From contig NC_014759.1 in the NCBI RefSeq assembly GCF_000183425.1, positions 1,798,001 to 1,862,000 on the forward strand: a stretch of 64,000 nucleotides of DNA, read 5' to 3'. Positions within the stretch are counted from its first letter, which is position 1. Each line of letters starts with the position of its first letter. This stretch comes from Marivirga tractuosa DSM 4126. Its GTDB lineage: Bacteria > Bacteroidota > Bacteroidia > Cytophagales > Cyclobacteriaceae. Both the position numbers and the translations under genes were made by a program. Shown here piece after piece: positions 26,464 through 36,071 of the stretch. Below the pieces are notes generated by a model. The model ran no database searches and was not told where the DNA came from. It worked only from the letters and a program-made list of their open reading frames with translations.

Positions 26464-28388
26464 AAAGATTAATTCTTATCATATTAATTTCATTTTGCTA
26501 CTTGAATTTGTGGGCACAGGGTAGCTTTCAAAGTGAGAATGGCTTATTTACGGTAAATTATTTGAAAGGCTGTGAGTTTACGGAAATAATAGTAACAGAA
26601 AATAATACCCAAGGAGGCACCCAATTCATTTGCTTTGATGCAGACCTCTCTGACATAGGAAGTAATAATAGTTGCTTTGGAAGTGCTGTACAAGACCCAG
26701 AAGACTACAGGTTTATCTACCAGGATGCAGGGACCTACAATATTTTATTATTAGATCAAATAGGCAACAATCAAACATACGACAGTATTACAATTGAAAT
26801 CATTGAGCCGCAATCACCTAATATTGCACTTGCCAATTGTGACAATGGTTTAGTTTTTAATTTAAATCAGCAAGAAGAAGTTTTTGATATTTATACTATT
26901 GATTTTGGTGATGGTTCTGCTGCTCAAAATCATCCTATTACCGCATTCCCTCTAAGCTACAACTACGGAGATCCAACGCAAGAATATACAATTACCGTGA
27001 CAGGCTCATTTAACAATACTGGGAATAATAATTGTGGAAACGACACTGAAATAAAAAACATTGTTCCTGAAGAACAAATAGAAAGTGAGGCGAATATCAC
27101 TTCTATTAATTTATTATCAGAAAATAGTTTTGAGATTGAATATGAAGCTAGTCAAAATCAGCTTTATCAACTTCAGATTAAACAAAACAGCAACGGGATT
27201 TATCAAACTATAGATAATATTTCAGCCACAACTGGAGGAGTTTATACTTTTCAGGATCGAAATTTAAATGAAAATTTTTATTGCGTTAGAATAGTAAGCA
27301 CTAACAGTTGCGATGGTTCAGAACTTAATTCCAATGAAGTCTGTACCGTCCGATTTAATGCAACAGCTGAAAATAATGGAAACCTTATAGATTGGAATCA
27401 TTTTAGCTTTGAAAACTCTAACCTTCTTAAAAATGGTGAAATTATATATAGTGGCAATGCTCCTTATGTTGATGCTAATGTTTTATGTGGACAAGTAGAT
27501 GTTTATTCTGTAGTTACCAGAGATCAAAACGGCATCCTCGTGGAATCTTTACCGATAGAAGTATCTGCCATAACAGGTTCTCCTTCAATTCCTATTTCAC
27601 AGATTGCCACGAAGGTACTGTCAGACTCAGAACTTGAACTAAACTGGGAAGTTCCAGAAGGCCTTCAACCTTCTAATTTCGTTATTTATAAAAAACGAAA
27701 TCTTGACGATGACTACTTTCAGGTAGATACTACTGGAACAAATAGTTACATTGACATTGGCACAGCATTTAATACACGTAATTTTTACTATTCCATTGCC
27801 TACACGAATAGTTGCGGGGGAATATCACCCTTAACAACAACTGCGCCCAACATCCTATTAAATGTAAATCAGGAAGAATCAATTATTAATTTCACATGGA
27901 ATTCTTATACTGGCTTTGATACATTATTAAGTCGATACGTCATTAAAAAATACGATGAAAATATGACGCTTTTAGATGAAAATGATGTTGCAAATCAAAC
28001 TAGCTTTAGCGAAAATATTGCTCAAAGTGAAGATCAACTTGCATTTTATCAAATAGAGGCCTATTCTGAAAATGGACTAGTTGCATTTTCGAATACATTG
28101 AGGTATAAAATTCCATCTAGCTTTTTTGTACCAACAGGATTTACCCCTAATCAAGATTCATTTAATGAAGAAATAAAAGTAGTTGGAAAGTTTATAGAAG
28201 AAGTCGAATTTAGCATTTATAATAGATGGGGTACATTAATTTTCAGGAGTAATGCATTAGAAGTTGGCTGGGATGGCTATTTAACTACCCGACCTGCTCC
28301 AGAAGGAACCTACAGTTATACTGTGCGTGTAAAAGATAAATACGGTGAAGAATATTATAAAAGTGGTGTTTTTAATTTAATAAGATAA
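26460..28388 (+). CDS. Secreted protein with type B T9SS C-terminal sorting domain (gliding-associated CTD)
   Basis: A 642 residue exported protein. The signal peptide MKRLILIILISFCYLNLWAQ begins directly at a TTG codon, so TTG at 26460 is the likely start; it overlaps the hutH stop as TTGA. After it come PKD-like (YTIDFGDGSA, 145-155) and fibronectin-like beta domains. At the C-terminus (about 555-642) stands a CHU_C/type B type IX secretion sorting domain: FVPTGFTPNQDSFNEE, YNRWGTLIF, GWDGYL and GTYSYTVRV. It is probably surface-attached; adhesion or gliding is inference. Confidence 0.88.
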   Translation: MKRLILIILISFCYLNLWAQGSFQSENGLFTVNYLKGCEFTEIIVTENNTQGGTQFICFDADLSDIGSNNSCFGSAVQDPEDYRFIYQDAGTYNILLLDQIGNNQTYDSITIEIIEPQSPNIALANCDNGLVFNLNQQEEVFDIYTIDFGDGSAAQNHPITAFPLSYNYGDPTQEYTITVTGSFNNTGNNNCGNDTEIKNIVPEEQIESEANITSINLLSENSFEIEYEASQNQLYQLQIKQNSNGIYQTIDNISATTGGVYTFQDRNLNENFYCVRIVSTNSCDGSELNSNEVCTVRFNATAENNGNLIDWNHFSFENSNLLKNGEIIYSGNAPYVDANVLCGQVDVYSVVTRDQNGILVESLPIEVSAITGSPSIPISQIATKVLSDSELELNWEVPEGLQPSNFVIYKKRNLDDDYFQVDTTGTNSYIDIGTAFNTRNFYYSIAYTNSCGGISPLTTTAPNILLNVNQEESIINFTWNSYTGFDTLLSRYVIKKYDENMTLLDENDVANQTSFSENIAQSEDQLAFYQIEAYSENGLVAFSNTLRYKIPSSFFVPTGFTPNQDSFNEEIKVVGKFIEEVEFSIYNRWGTLIFRSNALEVGWDGYLTTRPAPEGTYSYTVRVKDKYGEEYYKSGVFNLIR

Positions 28389-28390
28389 GT

Positions 28391-28729
28391 ATGTTCGATA
28401 TGATGAAAATGATGGGGCAGATTAAAGAAGTACAGGGCAAAGTGAAACAAGCTCAAGAAAATTTAGTCCACATCACAGCAGAAGGAGAAGCCGGTGCTGG
28501 AATGGTAAAAGCCAAAGTGAATGGTAAGAAACAATTAATCAGCGTTGAAATTGACGATTCTTTAGTCAATGAAAATGACAAAGAAATGATTCAAGACTTG
28601 ACAGTTGCTGCAGTAAACAAAGCCATGGAAGAGGTAGACGTCTTGGCCAAGGAAGAAATGAGAAAAGCTACGGATGGAGCCCTTCCTAACATTCCTGGGA
28701 TGGATTTAGGCAATATGTTCAATGGCTGA
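28391..28729 (+). CDS. ybaB: YbaB/EbfC family nucleoid-associated protein
   Basis: A 112 residue cytosolic DNA-binding dimer of the YbaB/EbfC family, which coats DNA and affects global expression. The typical start MFDMMKMMGQIKEVQ (methionine-rich helix), the EGEAGAGMVKAKVNG strand pair and a C-terminal helix with a LPNIPGMD tail are present. It starts two nt after the T9SS protein and overlaps the glycosyltransferase by 8 nt. In many bacteria it sits beside dnaX or recR; here the neighbours differ. Confidence 0.93.
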   Translation: MFDMMKMMGQIKEVQGKVKQAQENLVHITAEGEAGAGMVKAKVNGKKQLISVEIDDSLVNENDKEMIQDLTVAAVNKAMEEVDVLAKEEMRKATDGALPNIPGMDLGNMFNG

Positions 28730-29726
28730 TAGCGTAGCAGTAGTCATACTCAATTACAACGGCAGGAATTACCTTCAAAAATTCCTGCCGAATGTAATTC
28801 AAAATTCTAGCCCGCACGAGATAATAGTAGCAGACAATGCCTCCACAGATGATTCCGTTCCTTACCTTAAAAAAAACTTTCCCGAATTAAAGCTTATTAA
28901 AATACCCGAAAACCTTGGCTACGCAGGTGGTTATAATTATGCTTTAAATCAAATCCAGACTGATTTTTATGTTCTGCTCAATTCTGACGTGGAAACTACT
29001 CCTGATTGGATTAACCCTGTAATTAGGTTAATGCAACAAAATGAAGATATTGTTGCCTGTCAACCTAAGATAAAATCTTACCACAATAAAGATTCATTTG
29101 AATATGCTGGGGCAGCAGGAGGTTTTATTGACCATTTAGGCTACCCATTTTGCAGAGGAAGAATTTTTTCCCATCTGGAAAAAGATCAAGGTCAATATAA
29201 TGACAATACTCCTGTTTTTTGGGCAACGGGAGCTTGCCTCTTCGTAAAATCTAGAACTTTCCATGATTTAGGGGGGCTTGATGATCAATTTTTTGCGCAT
29301 ATGGAAGAAATAGATTTCTGTTGGAGAGCAAAAAATATGGGCTATGAAATTTATTATTGTGGCGAAAGCACTGTTTATCACGTGGGTGGTGGTACGTTGC
29401 AAGTAGAAAGCCCATTTAAGACCTATTTGAATTTTAGAAATAATTGGTTGTTGCTCTATAAAAATCTTAGTAAAGAAGAATTTAAAGCCATCAGAAAACG
29501 AAGAAAAAGATTAGATATCTTGGCAGCAATTCAATTCATAGCAAAAGGAAAAAAAGCCAATGCAAATGCTATTTTAAAAGCCCATCGTGATTTTAAGCAA
29601 AAGAAAAAGCAGTACAATCATTCTCAAAAACATGGCTTCATACATTCCGAGGTTTTTAAACATTCTATCATTAAAGATTTTTTTGTCAAAGGGAAAAAGA
29701 GATTCTCGGAACTTTCTTGGAAATAA
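28722..29726 (+). CDS. Glycosyltransferase family 2
   Basis: A 334 residue GT-A fold transferase. The N-terminal VVILNYNGRNYLQKFLP and VADNASTDDSV motifs bind the nucleotide sugar, LNSDVE is the DxD-like metal site, and a GGLDDQFFAHMEEIDFCWRA segment supplies the catalytic base. This WcaE/rhamnosyl-type pattern is common in surface polysaccharide or glycoprotein synthesis. The C-terminus is basic and lysine-rich. The ATG overlaps the ybaB stop (ATGGCTGATAG). It is the last gene of the run that starts at hisS. Confidence 0.92.
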   Translation: MADSVAVVILNYNGRNYLQKFLPNVIQNSSPHEIIVADNASTDDSVPYLKKNFPELKLIKIPENLGYAGGYNYALNQIQTDFYVLLNSDVETTPDWINPVIRLMQQNEDIVACQPKIKSYHNKDSFEYAGAAGGFIDHLGYPFCRGRIFSHLEKDQGQYNDNTPVFWATGACLFVKSRTFHDLGGLDDQFFAHMEEIDFCWRAKNMGYEIYYCGESTVYHVGGGTLQVESPFKTYLNFRNNWLLLYKNLSKEEFKAIRKRRKRLDILAAIQFIAKGKKANANAILKAHRDFKQKKKQYNHSQKHGFIHSEVFKHSIIKDFFVKGKKRFSELSWK

Positions 29727-29799
29727 TCGAAGCTAAAAATTGATGATAATCCTTTAATTTGTTAACTTATTTCAATATTTATCTAATCATTTTAGTTCT

Positions 29800-30225
29800 A
29801 TGGAAACTGTAGCATTAAGGGAAGACAAGTTAATCAATGAAGGTAATATACTTCGACATCATAAATTTGCCACTACCTACTATGATGAGGAATTAAAAAT
29901 AGCAGGAGTAAAATGGCATGGCTCTTTTTCAACAGAAGAATACATTGAGTTATTTAATCAGTTTATTGAAGATGTAAAAGGCAAAGAGGTGATTGGCTTT
30001 TACAGCGACATAAGAGAACAAGGAGTTGTTCCTGTTGCTGCAAGAAAACATTTTGAAAAAGTCTTCTCCCCTAAAGGAAAAGAAATAGGCATAGATAAAA
30101 CTGGAGTGGTCACAGATGCCTCACCTTTCAAGAAATATTATTTAAACACCCTCATAAAAGTAACAAAACGACCTGCAAAACTATGCTCTAATCCCGAGGA
30201 GGCCTTGGAGTTTATTCTTACTTAG
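29800..30225 (+). CDS. Protein of unknown function, possibly STAS/SpoIIAA-like fold
   Basis: A 141 residue soluble protein that I do not recognise with certainty. The alternation of strands and helices (LKIAGVKWHGSFSTEEYIELF, VIGFYSDIREQGVVP) recalls the SpoIIAA-like or STAS-like folds of small Bacteroidota proteins. No phosphorylatable DSSG motif is seen. It follows the glycosyltransferase after a 73 nt gap on the same strand and faces a convergent gene. Confidence 0.6.
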   Translation: METVALREDKLINEGNILRHHKFATTYYDEELKIAGVKWHGSFSTEEYIELFNQFIEDVKGKEVIGFYSDIREQGVVPVAARKHFEKVFSPKGKEIGIDKTGVVTDASPFKKYYLNTLIKVTKRPAKLCSNPEEALEFILT

Positions 30226-30269
30226 GAAAAATTGATTTGATTCAAAACAACGCTTTCAGGGGGGAAATA

Positions 30270-30869
30270 TTAATTACACTTTTCATTAAAGTAATTAGCC
30301 ATCTCTTCGGGAGTATCAAAAAAGCCTTTTTTCATGAGGTTTACTAAGCTGGGGCAATCTGCAAATAAATTAGCTAGATGTTTTTGTTTAAGCCCTAGAA
30401 TTCCTTGAGTAACACGAATCAATTCTTGAGATTCAGCTCGTTTAAAAAAAGGTATTTCCATTTCATACCCACTGTCAGCATCTCTATACTCATCCCAATA
30501 TAAATTCACCTCTCCACCAACCGCCAAACGCATGAAAACTTTTTCACCTTGTCCAGGAATACTCACATGAAAGATTGAAAATAATTTACTATAACTATCA
30601 TACCAAATAGACTGGTAAATATCATTCCCTATTTTATATGATTTCAAATCATCTGGTCCAAATCTTGTCTCAAAGATCCAAAAGCCTTTCATTCTTACCT
30701 TCTTAAATATTTTACCAAATGGTTCGGGACTTCTATCTCGTAGTTGACCATAAATAGTATCCTTCTGATTGGTAACAACATATCCATTTTGATATTTTGA
30801 CTGCCCAAAAACAATAGTTGATTCAAGCCCAATTAATAAAACAAAAAATAAGTATAGATGATTTCTCAT
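30270..30869 (-). CDS. Exported protein of unknown function
   Basis: A 199 residue protein with a signal peptide (about 1-22, ending IVFGQ). Next comes the motif YQNGYVVTNQKDTIYGQL. A GYI(V)xxxGDTIxGxI motif directly after the signal peptide recurs in exported Bacteroidota proteins of unknown role. The rest is beta-rich up to about 130, then helical with two cysteines near the C-terminus. It overlaps the serine hydrolase gene upstream by 4 nt (ATGA), so both are translated together. Confidence 0.65.
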   Translation of the reverse strand: MRNHLYLFFVLLIGLESTIVFGQSKYQNGYVVTNQKDTIYGQLRDRSPEPFGKIFKKVRMKGFWIFETRFGPDDLKSYKIGNDIYQSIWYDSYSKLFSIFHVSIPGQGEKVFMRLAVGGEVNLYWDEYRDADSGYEMEIPFFKRAESQELIRVTQGILGLKQKHLANLFADCPSLVNLMKKGFFDTPEEMANYFNEKCN

Positions 30870-32011
30870 TTAATAGATCTTTGCACCAACCTCATCACAT
30901 CATCAATTTTCGAATTATCAATCCATCGGGTTACTACCACTAAATCATTGGCATTATCAATAATGATATAATTGCCTCCGAAGCCAGCTGCATAATATAC
31001 TTCTCTTGAAACCCCTTCCCAAGATTCTTGACTATTGTTCCACCATAGATAGCCATAATCAGATTTTACCTGAGAAGATAGTTGAACACTTTCCACCCAT
31101 TCTTCAGAAATCAACTGTTTTTCTTTCCACTTTCCGTTTCTTAAGAAAAGCAATCCAAAACGAGCATGGTCAAGCGTACTAATGAAGATACCACCACCAA
31201 AATGACCGCCACCACTTACAGATTGAACTTGCAATCCGTCTACATTTACGTATGAATTATGATAGCCTAACCATCGCCAAGTAGTAGAAGCCCCGATAGG
31301 ATCCATGATTTCCTCTTTCAAAACCTGAGGTAGCGATTTTCTCCAAACCTGCAATAAAGAATAAGCCAAAACATTCACCCTAACATCATTATATTTGTAA
31401 TGAGTCCCAGGCTCATGAAGCTCTCGTGCCTTCCAATCATCAACTCCACCTTCTTTCGGAGGTCTATCAGCCCAATCATACAGTCCAAATTGTTGCCCAG
31501 ACCAATCCGAGGATTGAGTTAGCAGATGATCCCAGCTAATTTTTTGATTATGAACACCATCGAAAGTGCCATCCCATACATATTTTGCGACTTTATCATC
31601 TATATTATGGATTAAATTTTGATCCAAAGCCAATCCTGCTACGGTGGATAGATAACTTTTAGCAACACTGAAAGTCATATCTACTCTATTAATATCTCCC
31701 CATTCAGCAACAATGTAGCCATCTTTAATAATTAATCCGGAAGGCTCTCCCCTCTCTCTAGTTTTACCTAATATTTCAAAATCAGGTTCGCTCGAAAAAG
31801 CATCAATTATAGCAATTCTTAAATCCCTACTAATCGAATTTTCATTTCGAGCAGCGACACTGACTGCACTATCTAATAAGAACTGATCCATACGGACTGA
31901 TTTAGCAGGTCTCCGCTGCCATTCATATTCAGGATAATATTGTCCAAATGAAGTAAATGAAAACAGAATCAAATAGGTAAATACAGAGCTAAAAAGCTTC
32001 ATAACATTCAA
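30866..32011 (-). CDS. Serine hydrolase of the class C beta-lactamase fold
   Basis: A 381 residue exported enzyme (signal peptide about 1-23, ending SFGQ). It has the catalytic S115-x-x-K118 in TFSVAKSY, a tyrosine motif at about 207-209 that reads YND instead of the usual YxN, and a GGGHFGG third motif. Such proteins are esterases, D-aminopeptidases or peptidases more often than true beta-lactamases. ATG 32011 was kept; the ATG three codons later (MKLFSSV) also fits the signal peptide. It forms an operon with the exported unknown protein downstream. Confidence 0.85.
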   Translation of the reverse strand: MNVMKLFSSVFTYLILFSFTSFGQYYPEYEWQRRPAKSVRMDQFLLDSAVSVAARNENSISRDLRIAIIDAFSSEPDFEILGKTRERGEPSGLIIKDGYIVAEWGDINRVDMTFSVAKSYLSTVAGLALDQNLIHNIDDKVAKYVWDGTFDGVHNQKISWDHLLTQSSDWSGQQFGLYDWADRPPKEGGVDDWKARELHEPGTHYKYNDVRVNVLAYSLLQVWRKSLPQVLKEEIMDPIGASTTWRWLGYHNSYVNVDGLQVQSVSGGGHFGGGIFISTLDHARFGLLFLRNGKWKEKQLISEEWVESVQLSSQVKSDYGYLWWNNSQESWEGVSREVYYAAGFGGNYIIIDNANDLVVVTRWIDNSKIDDVMRLVQRSIK

Positions 32012-32621
32012 AATTTACGTTAGAACATGAAATTTATAAATAAAATCTAAATAATGATCGGAAACTAAATATTAATTATCTCAAAACACACTACTATTAG
32101 AAATATTCAATTAACAAGATAAATTTCAAATATTATTATAACATAACTTTTCCGTTCGTACATGTTTTATAAAAATAAATATTTTTTATAAATATTACAT
32201 AAAGCTATTATCCCTTACATATAGATCAATAACGCCTTTTTTCAAAAATTTCATCTCGTACATCCAAATCTTCACAAAATATTTATTAGCAAAAATTTTA
32301 CTTTACAATAATAAAATTCTTATAATTGTGATTAAATGAAGTTAAAACTTACAATAATAGCCGAAACCCAGTATAAGATATCAATGAAATTCGATAATAA
32401 ATATTTTATAGAAATCAACTTCTTTAATTCAAAAATATCACTTCAACACAGTGTACTTACATCTTCTAATAAGGAACTAGAAACTCCCTTCACTATGTCA
32501 TTAGAAGATTTTCAATTTAGATGACCTTTTTCGATAAATACTTAATATTAAAATAATCATATTTTAAATTACTATGTTGAATAAAGAATTCAGCATTATT
32601 TTCAAACAAACCAAAAACGAA
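32012..32621. other. Long AT-rich intergenic region before the S8 peptidase
   Basis: No convincing gene is seen in about 600 nt of very AT-rich sequence. It must contain divergent promoters for the serine hydrolase and the S8 peptidase, but I found no exact TAnnTTTG box; TAAATTTTG near 32010-32020 on the minus strand is one base too long. A 62-codon open frame at 32336-32524 lacks family features. Confidence 0.5.
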
Positions 32622-35600
32622 ATGAATACATTTTTTACTAAACTAAATTTATTAGCCATTGGCTGCTTGTTTTTAGCAAGTTCAGCTATGGCACAAACCA
32701 ATCAACAAAGAGCAAAAATCACTAATCAATACAACAAGCAAGTGTTGTCAGAGCTCGAACAAACTTTTTCAACCAAAGCCAAAAAAGAAAAAGAAGAAGC
32801 TATTAAAATGGCTCAGCAAAAAGGCTGGGAAGTTAAAATGACATTAAAAGATGGTAGATATGCAGAACTACAAAAAGTAACTCCATCTGGAGAGCCTATC
32901 TATTACATTACCTATAATGTTGATGCCGCTGAATCAACAAGAACTAACTGGTTGAATTCAGGCGGAGGATTAGGTTTAAATCTTAATGGAGACAACATGA
33001 CTGCTCACGTTTGGGACGGTGGTTTAGCTCGTGCATCTCACCAAGAGTATGATGGCGCTGGAGGCTCCAACCGTTTCTCAGTAGGTGATGGCTCAAGTAC
33101 TTTGAATTTCCATGCTGCACACGTAACTGGAACTATCATTGCATCAGGAGTTCAAGCTGCTGCAAAAGGAATGGCTCCTCATGCTAATGCTGTCGGATAT
33201 GACTGGAACAGTGATCTATCTGAGGCTACTAATGCAGCAGCAAATGGAATGTTAGTGTCAAACCATTCTTATGGGTATAGAGGAGATCAATTACCTGATT
33301 GGTATTTTGGTGCTTATATAGCTGAATCAAGAGATTGGGATAACTTAATGTATAATTCTCCATATTATATGATGGTTGTGGCCGCAGGTAATGACGGTAA
33401 TCAAAATAGTTATAACGGCAGTCCATTAGGCGGCAATAGTTCATTTGATAAATTATCTGGTCACTCAACTGCAAAAAACAACCTAGTAGTTGCAAATGCA
33501 CAAGATGCAAATATTGATAGCAACGGTAACTTAATTGGTGTAAGCATTAATAGCTCTTCAAGTGAAGGACCAACTGATGACTACAGAATTAAGCCAGACA
33601 TTACTGGAAACGGAACTGGAGTTTATTCAACTTATGAAAGCAGCAACTCTGCTTATAATTCTATCACAGGTACTTCAATGGCTTCACCTAATGTTGCAGG
33701 ATCTATTTTAGTTTTACAAGAACATGCTAATAATGTATTCGGAAACTATGTGAGAGCTGCAACGCTTAAAGGTATTGTTTTGCACACTGCAGATGATGCA
33801 GGAATTACAGGCCCTGACGCTGTTTGGGGATGGGGCTTAATGAATGCTAAAAGAGCTGCTGAGACCATGACTGGAGCAGGTGATATTTCTAGAATAGAAG
33901 AATTAACTTTGAATAATGGTCAATCTTACTCAATGACTGTTGAATCAGATGGAACTAGTCCACTTTTGGCTTCCATTTCTTGGACTGACCAAGGCGGAAC
34001 TGCCAATACCGGAACTACAAACCTAAGCACTCCTGTATTAGTAAATGACTTAGATATTAGAGTAACTAAAAATTCAACTACTTACTCTCCTTACAGACTA
34101 ACGGGCGTAAATAGTAATTCAAAAGGAGATAACAATGTAGATCCTTTCGAAAGAGTAGATATTAATAATGCAAGTGGTTCTTATACCATCACTGTTACAC
34201 ACAAAGGTTCGTTAGCTAGTGGAAGCCAAGACTTCTCTTTAGTAGTAACTGGTGTTTCTGGTGAACCTGTTGTTTGTGATGCAACTACTCCTACAAGTTT
34301 CTCAGCGTCAAATGTAGGGTCAAATTCTGTTGATCTAAATTGGGATGCTGTGACCGGAACTACTTATGATGTGCGTTATAGAGTTTCAGGAACTTCTTCT
34401 TGGACTACTGAAAGCACTTCTTCAAGTTCATTAACACTTACTGGTTTAAGTTCAACTACTCAGTATGAGGCACAAGTAAGAAGTAAATGTTCTGATGGAA
34501 CTTCATCTGCTTATTCTTCAAGCGTAAGCTTCACCACTACTGAAGTACAATTAGTCTACTGCGACTCAAATGGAAATAATGTTTCTGATGAATACATCGG
34601 TAGAGTGCAATTAGGAAGTATCGATAACGCTTCTGGCGCTGCTAGTTCTGGATATGCTGACTTCACTTCTCAATCAACTGATTTAGGAAAAGGTGATGCA
34701 AGCACTATCACAATTACTCCAGAGTGGACAGGAACAGTTTACAATGAAGGTTACAGCGTTTGGATCGACTACAACCAAGATGGTGATTTTACTGATGCAG
34801 GCGAGCAAGTTTGGACACAATCAGCTACAAGCAATACGCCTGTAGGTGGAAGCTTTACGGTGCCATCAGGAGCACTTTCCGGGAATACTACTATGAGAGT
34901 TTCCATGAAGTATAATGGCATCCCAACATCATGTGAATCCTTTTCATATGGTGAAGTTGAGGACTATACAGTAAACATCACAACTGGTACTCCTGAAGTA
35001 TGTACAGTTCCTTCAAGCTTAAGTGTTTCAAGCATTGGAGAAAATACAGCTACACTTAGCTGGTCATCAGAAAGTGCTGCTAACGACTACACTGTTAGAA
35101 TTAGAGAAAATGGAACAAGCTCATGGTCAACACTATCAGCTTCTTCAAATTCAACTGGAGTAAGTGGACTAGCAGCAGATACTCAGTATGAGTGGCAGGT
35201 AAGAAGTAATTGTTCAAGTAGCAATTCTAACTACTCTTCATCTGATTTATTCACAACAGATGCACCAGTTGCAGTTACTTATTGTGATGCAAGTGGAGAT
35301 GACTCGAGCTATGAGTGGATCCAGAGAATTGTATTAGGATCAATTGACAACACAAGTGGCGATAACGGTGGTTATGGTGATTTCACAAACCAAGTGGCAA
35401 ACGTGCAACGCGGTACGTCTACAAGCATGAATGTTCAGGCAGGATTTAGCGGAAGCAGCTATACCGAATATTGGAGCGTGTGGATTGACTTAAACCAAGA
35501 TGGTACATTCTCTTCTGGTGAAAGATTGGTGAATGGTTCTTCAAGTAGCAGTAATCTATTGAGTGCTACTTTAAACATTCCTTCTACTGCTTTAACTGGT

Positions 35601-36005
35601 AATACGAGAATGAGAGTAATGATGAAATATAATGCTCAAGGCACTCCGTGCGAAACCTTCAATTATGGAGAAGTTGAAGATTATACTGTTAATATAACCA
35701 ACAGTACTTCTAGCATGGTGGCAATGACCAACGACTTAGGTGGTGAAACTTTAGGCAATGAAAGAAATATTGCAACTTACAGTTTATATCCTAATCCTGC
35801 TCAGGATAAATTGAATGTTAATATTAAAAACATTGATGCATCTAAAGGTATTCAGATCTATAGCAGTAATGGTGTTTTGGTTAGATCAATCAAAACTGAT
35901 AAAGAAGTAAATGCAATTGATGTAAGCACCTTAGAAAAAGGGATGTATATCTTAAAAGCAAACACAGTGAAAGAAACTGTCAATGCAAACTTCATTGTAA
36001 GATAA
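32622..36005 (+). CDS. Secreted subtilisin-like S8 peptidase with two FN3-GEVED modules and type A T9SS sorting domain
   Basis: I start at the ATG 32622, where the signal peptide MNTFFTKLNLLAIGCLFLA begins; an in-frame ATG at 32574 adds 16 residues. Domains, in residues from 32622: pro-region (25-110), S8 catalytic domain (about 115-420) with D132 (VWDGG), H167 (HVTG), N257 (AAGND) and S352 (GTSMASP), then a beta sandwich. Next come FN3-GEVED-FN3-GEVED, the GEVED modules each ending SYGEVEDYTVNI or NYGEVEDYTVNI. The C-terminus has a type A sorting domain (LYPNPAQDKLNV). It is probably exported by the type IX system to digest extracellular proteins. Confidence 0.93.
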   Translation: MNTFFTKLNLLAIGCLFLASSAMAQTNQQRAKITNQYNKQVLSELEQTFSTKAKKEKEEAIKMAQQKGWEVKMTLKDGRYAELQKVTPSGEPIYYITYNVDAAESTRTNWLNSGGGLGLNLNGDNMTAHVWDGGLARASHQEYDGAGGSNRFSVGDGSSTLNFHAAHVTGTIIASGVQAAAKGMAPHANAVGYDWNSDLSEATNAAANGMLVSNHSYGYRGDQLPDWYFGAYIAESRDWDNLMYNSPYYMMVVAAGNDGNQNSYNGSPLGGNSSFDKLSGHSTAKNNLVVANAQDANIDSNGNLIGVSINSSSSEGPTDDYRIKPDITGNGTGVYSTYESSNSAYNSITGTSMASPNVAGSILVLQEHANNVFGNYVRAATLKGIVLHTADDAGITGPDAVWGWGLMNAKRAAETMTGAGDISRIEELTLNNGQSYSMTVESDGTSPLLASISWTDQGGTANTGTTNLSTPVLVNDLDIRVTKNSTTYSPYRLTGVNSNSKGDNNVDPFERVDINNASGSYTITVTHKGSLASGSQDFSLVVTGVSGEPVVCDATTPTSFSASNVGSNSVDLNWDAVTGTTYDVRYRVSGTSSWTTESTSSSSLTLTGLSSTTQYEAQVRSKCSDGTSSAYSSSVSFTTTEVQLVYCDSNGNNVSDEYIGRVQLGSIDNASGAASSGYADFTSQSTDLGKGDASTITITPEWTGTVYNEGYSVWIDYNQDGDFTDAGEQVWTQSATSNTPVGGSFTVPSGALSGNTTMRVSMKYNGIPTSCESFSYGEVEDYTVNITTGTPEVCTVPSSLSVSSIGENTATLSWSSESAANDYTVRIRENGTSSWSTLSASSNSTGVSGLAADTQYEWQVRSNCSSSNSNYSSSDLFTTDAPVAVTYCDASGDDSSYEWIQRIVLGSIDNTSGDNGGYGDFTNQVANVQRGTSTSMNVQAGFSGSSYTEYWSVWIDLNQDGTFSSGERLVNGSSSSSNLLSATLNIPSTALTGNTRMRVMMKYNAQGTPCETFNYGEVEDYTVNITNSTSSMVAMTNDLGGETLGNERNIATYSLYPNPAQDKLNVNIKNIDASKGIQIYSSNGVLVRSIKTDKEVNAIDVSTLEKGMYILKANTVKETVNANFIVR

Positions 36006-36029
36006 GAAGTAAAGGTTGAATAAATTTGA

Positions 36030-36063
36030 AACGCATGGAGCATTGCTTCATGCGTTTTTTTTT
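36030..36063 (+). terminator. Terminator of the S8 peptidase gene
   Basis: An 11 bp stem (AACGCATGGAG, one G-U pair) with a CATTG loop is followed by nine T, 25 nt after the stop. Confidence 0.88.
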
Positions 36064-36071
36064 ATTTCTAA

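Noticed and set aside
32336..32524. 62-codon open frame before the S8 peptidase
   Set aside because: Very AT-rich, no recognisable domain, no promoter or ribosome site, and not needed to explain the region. Kept only as a remark.
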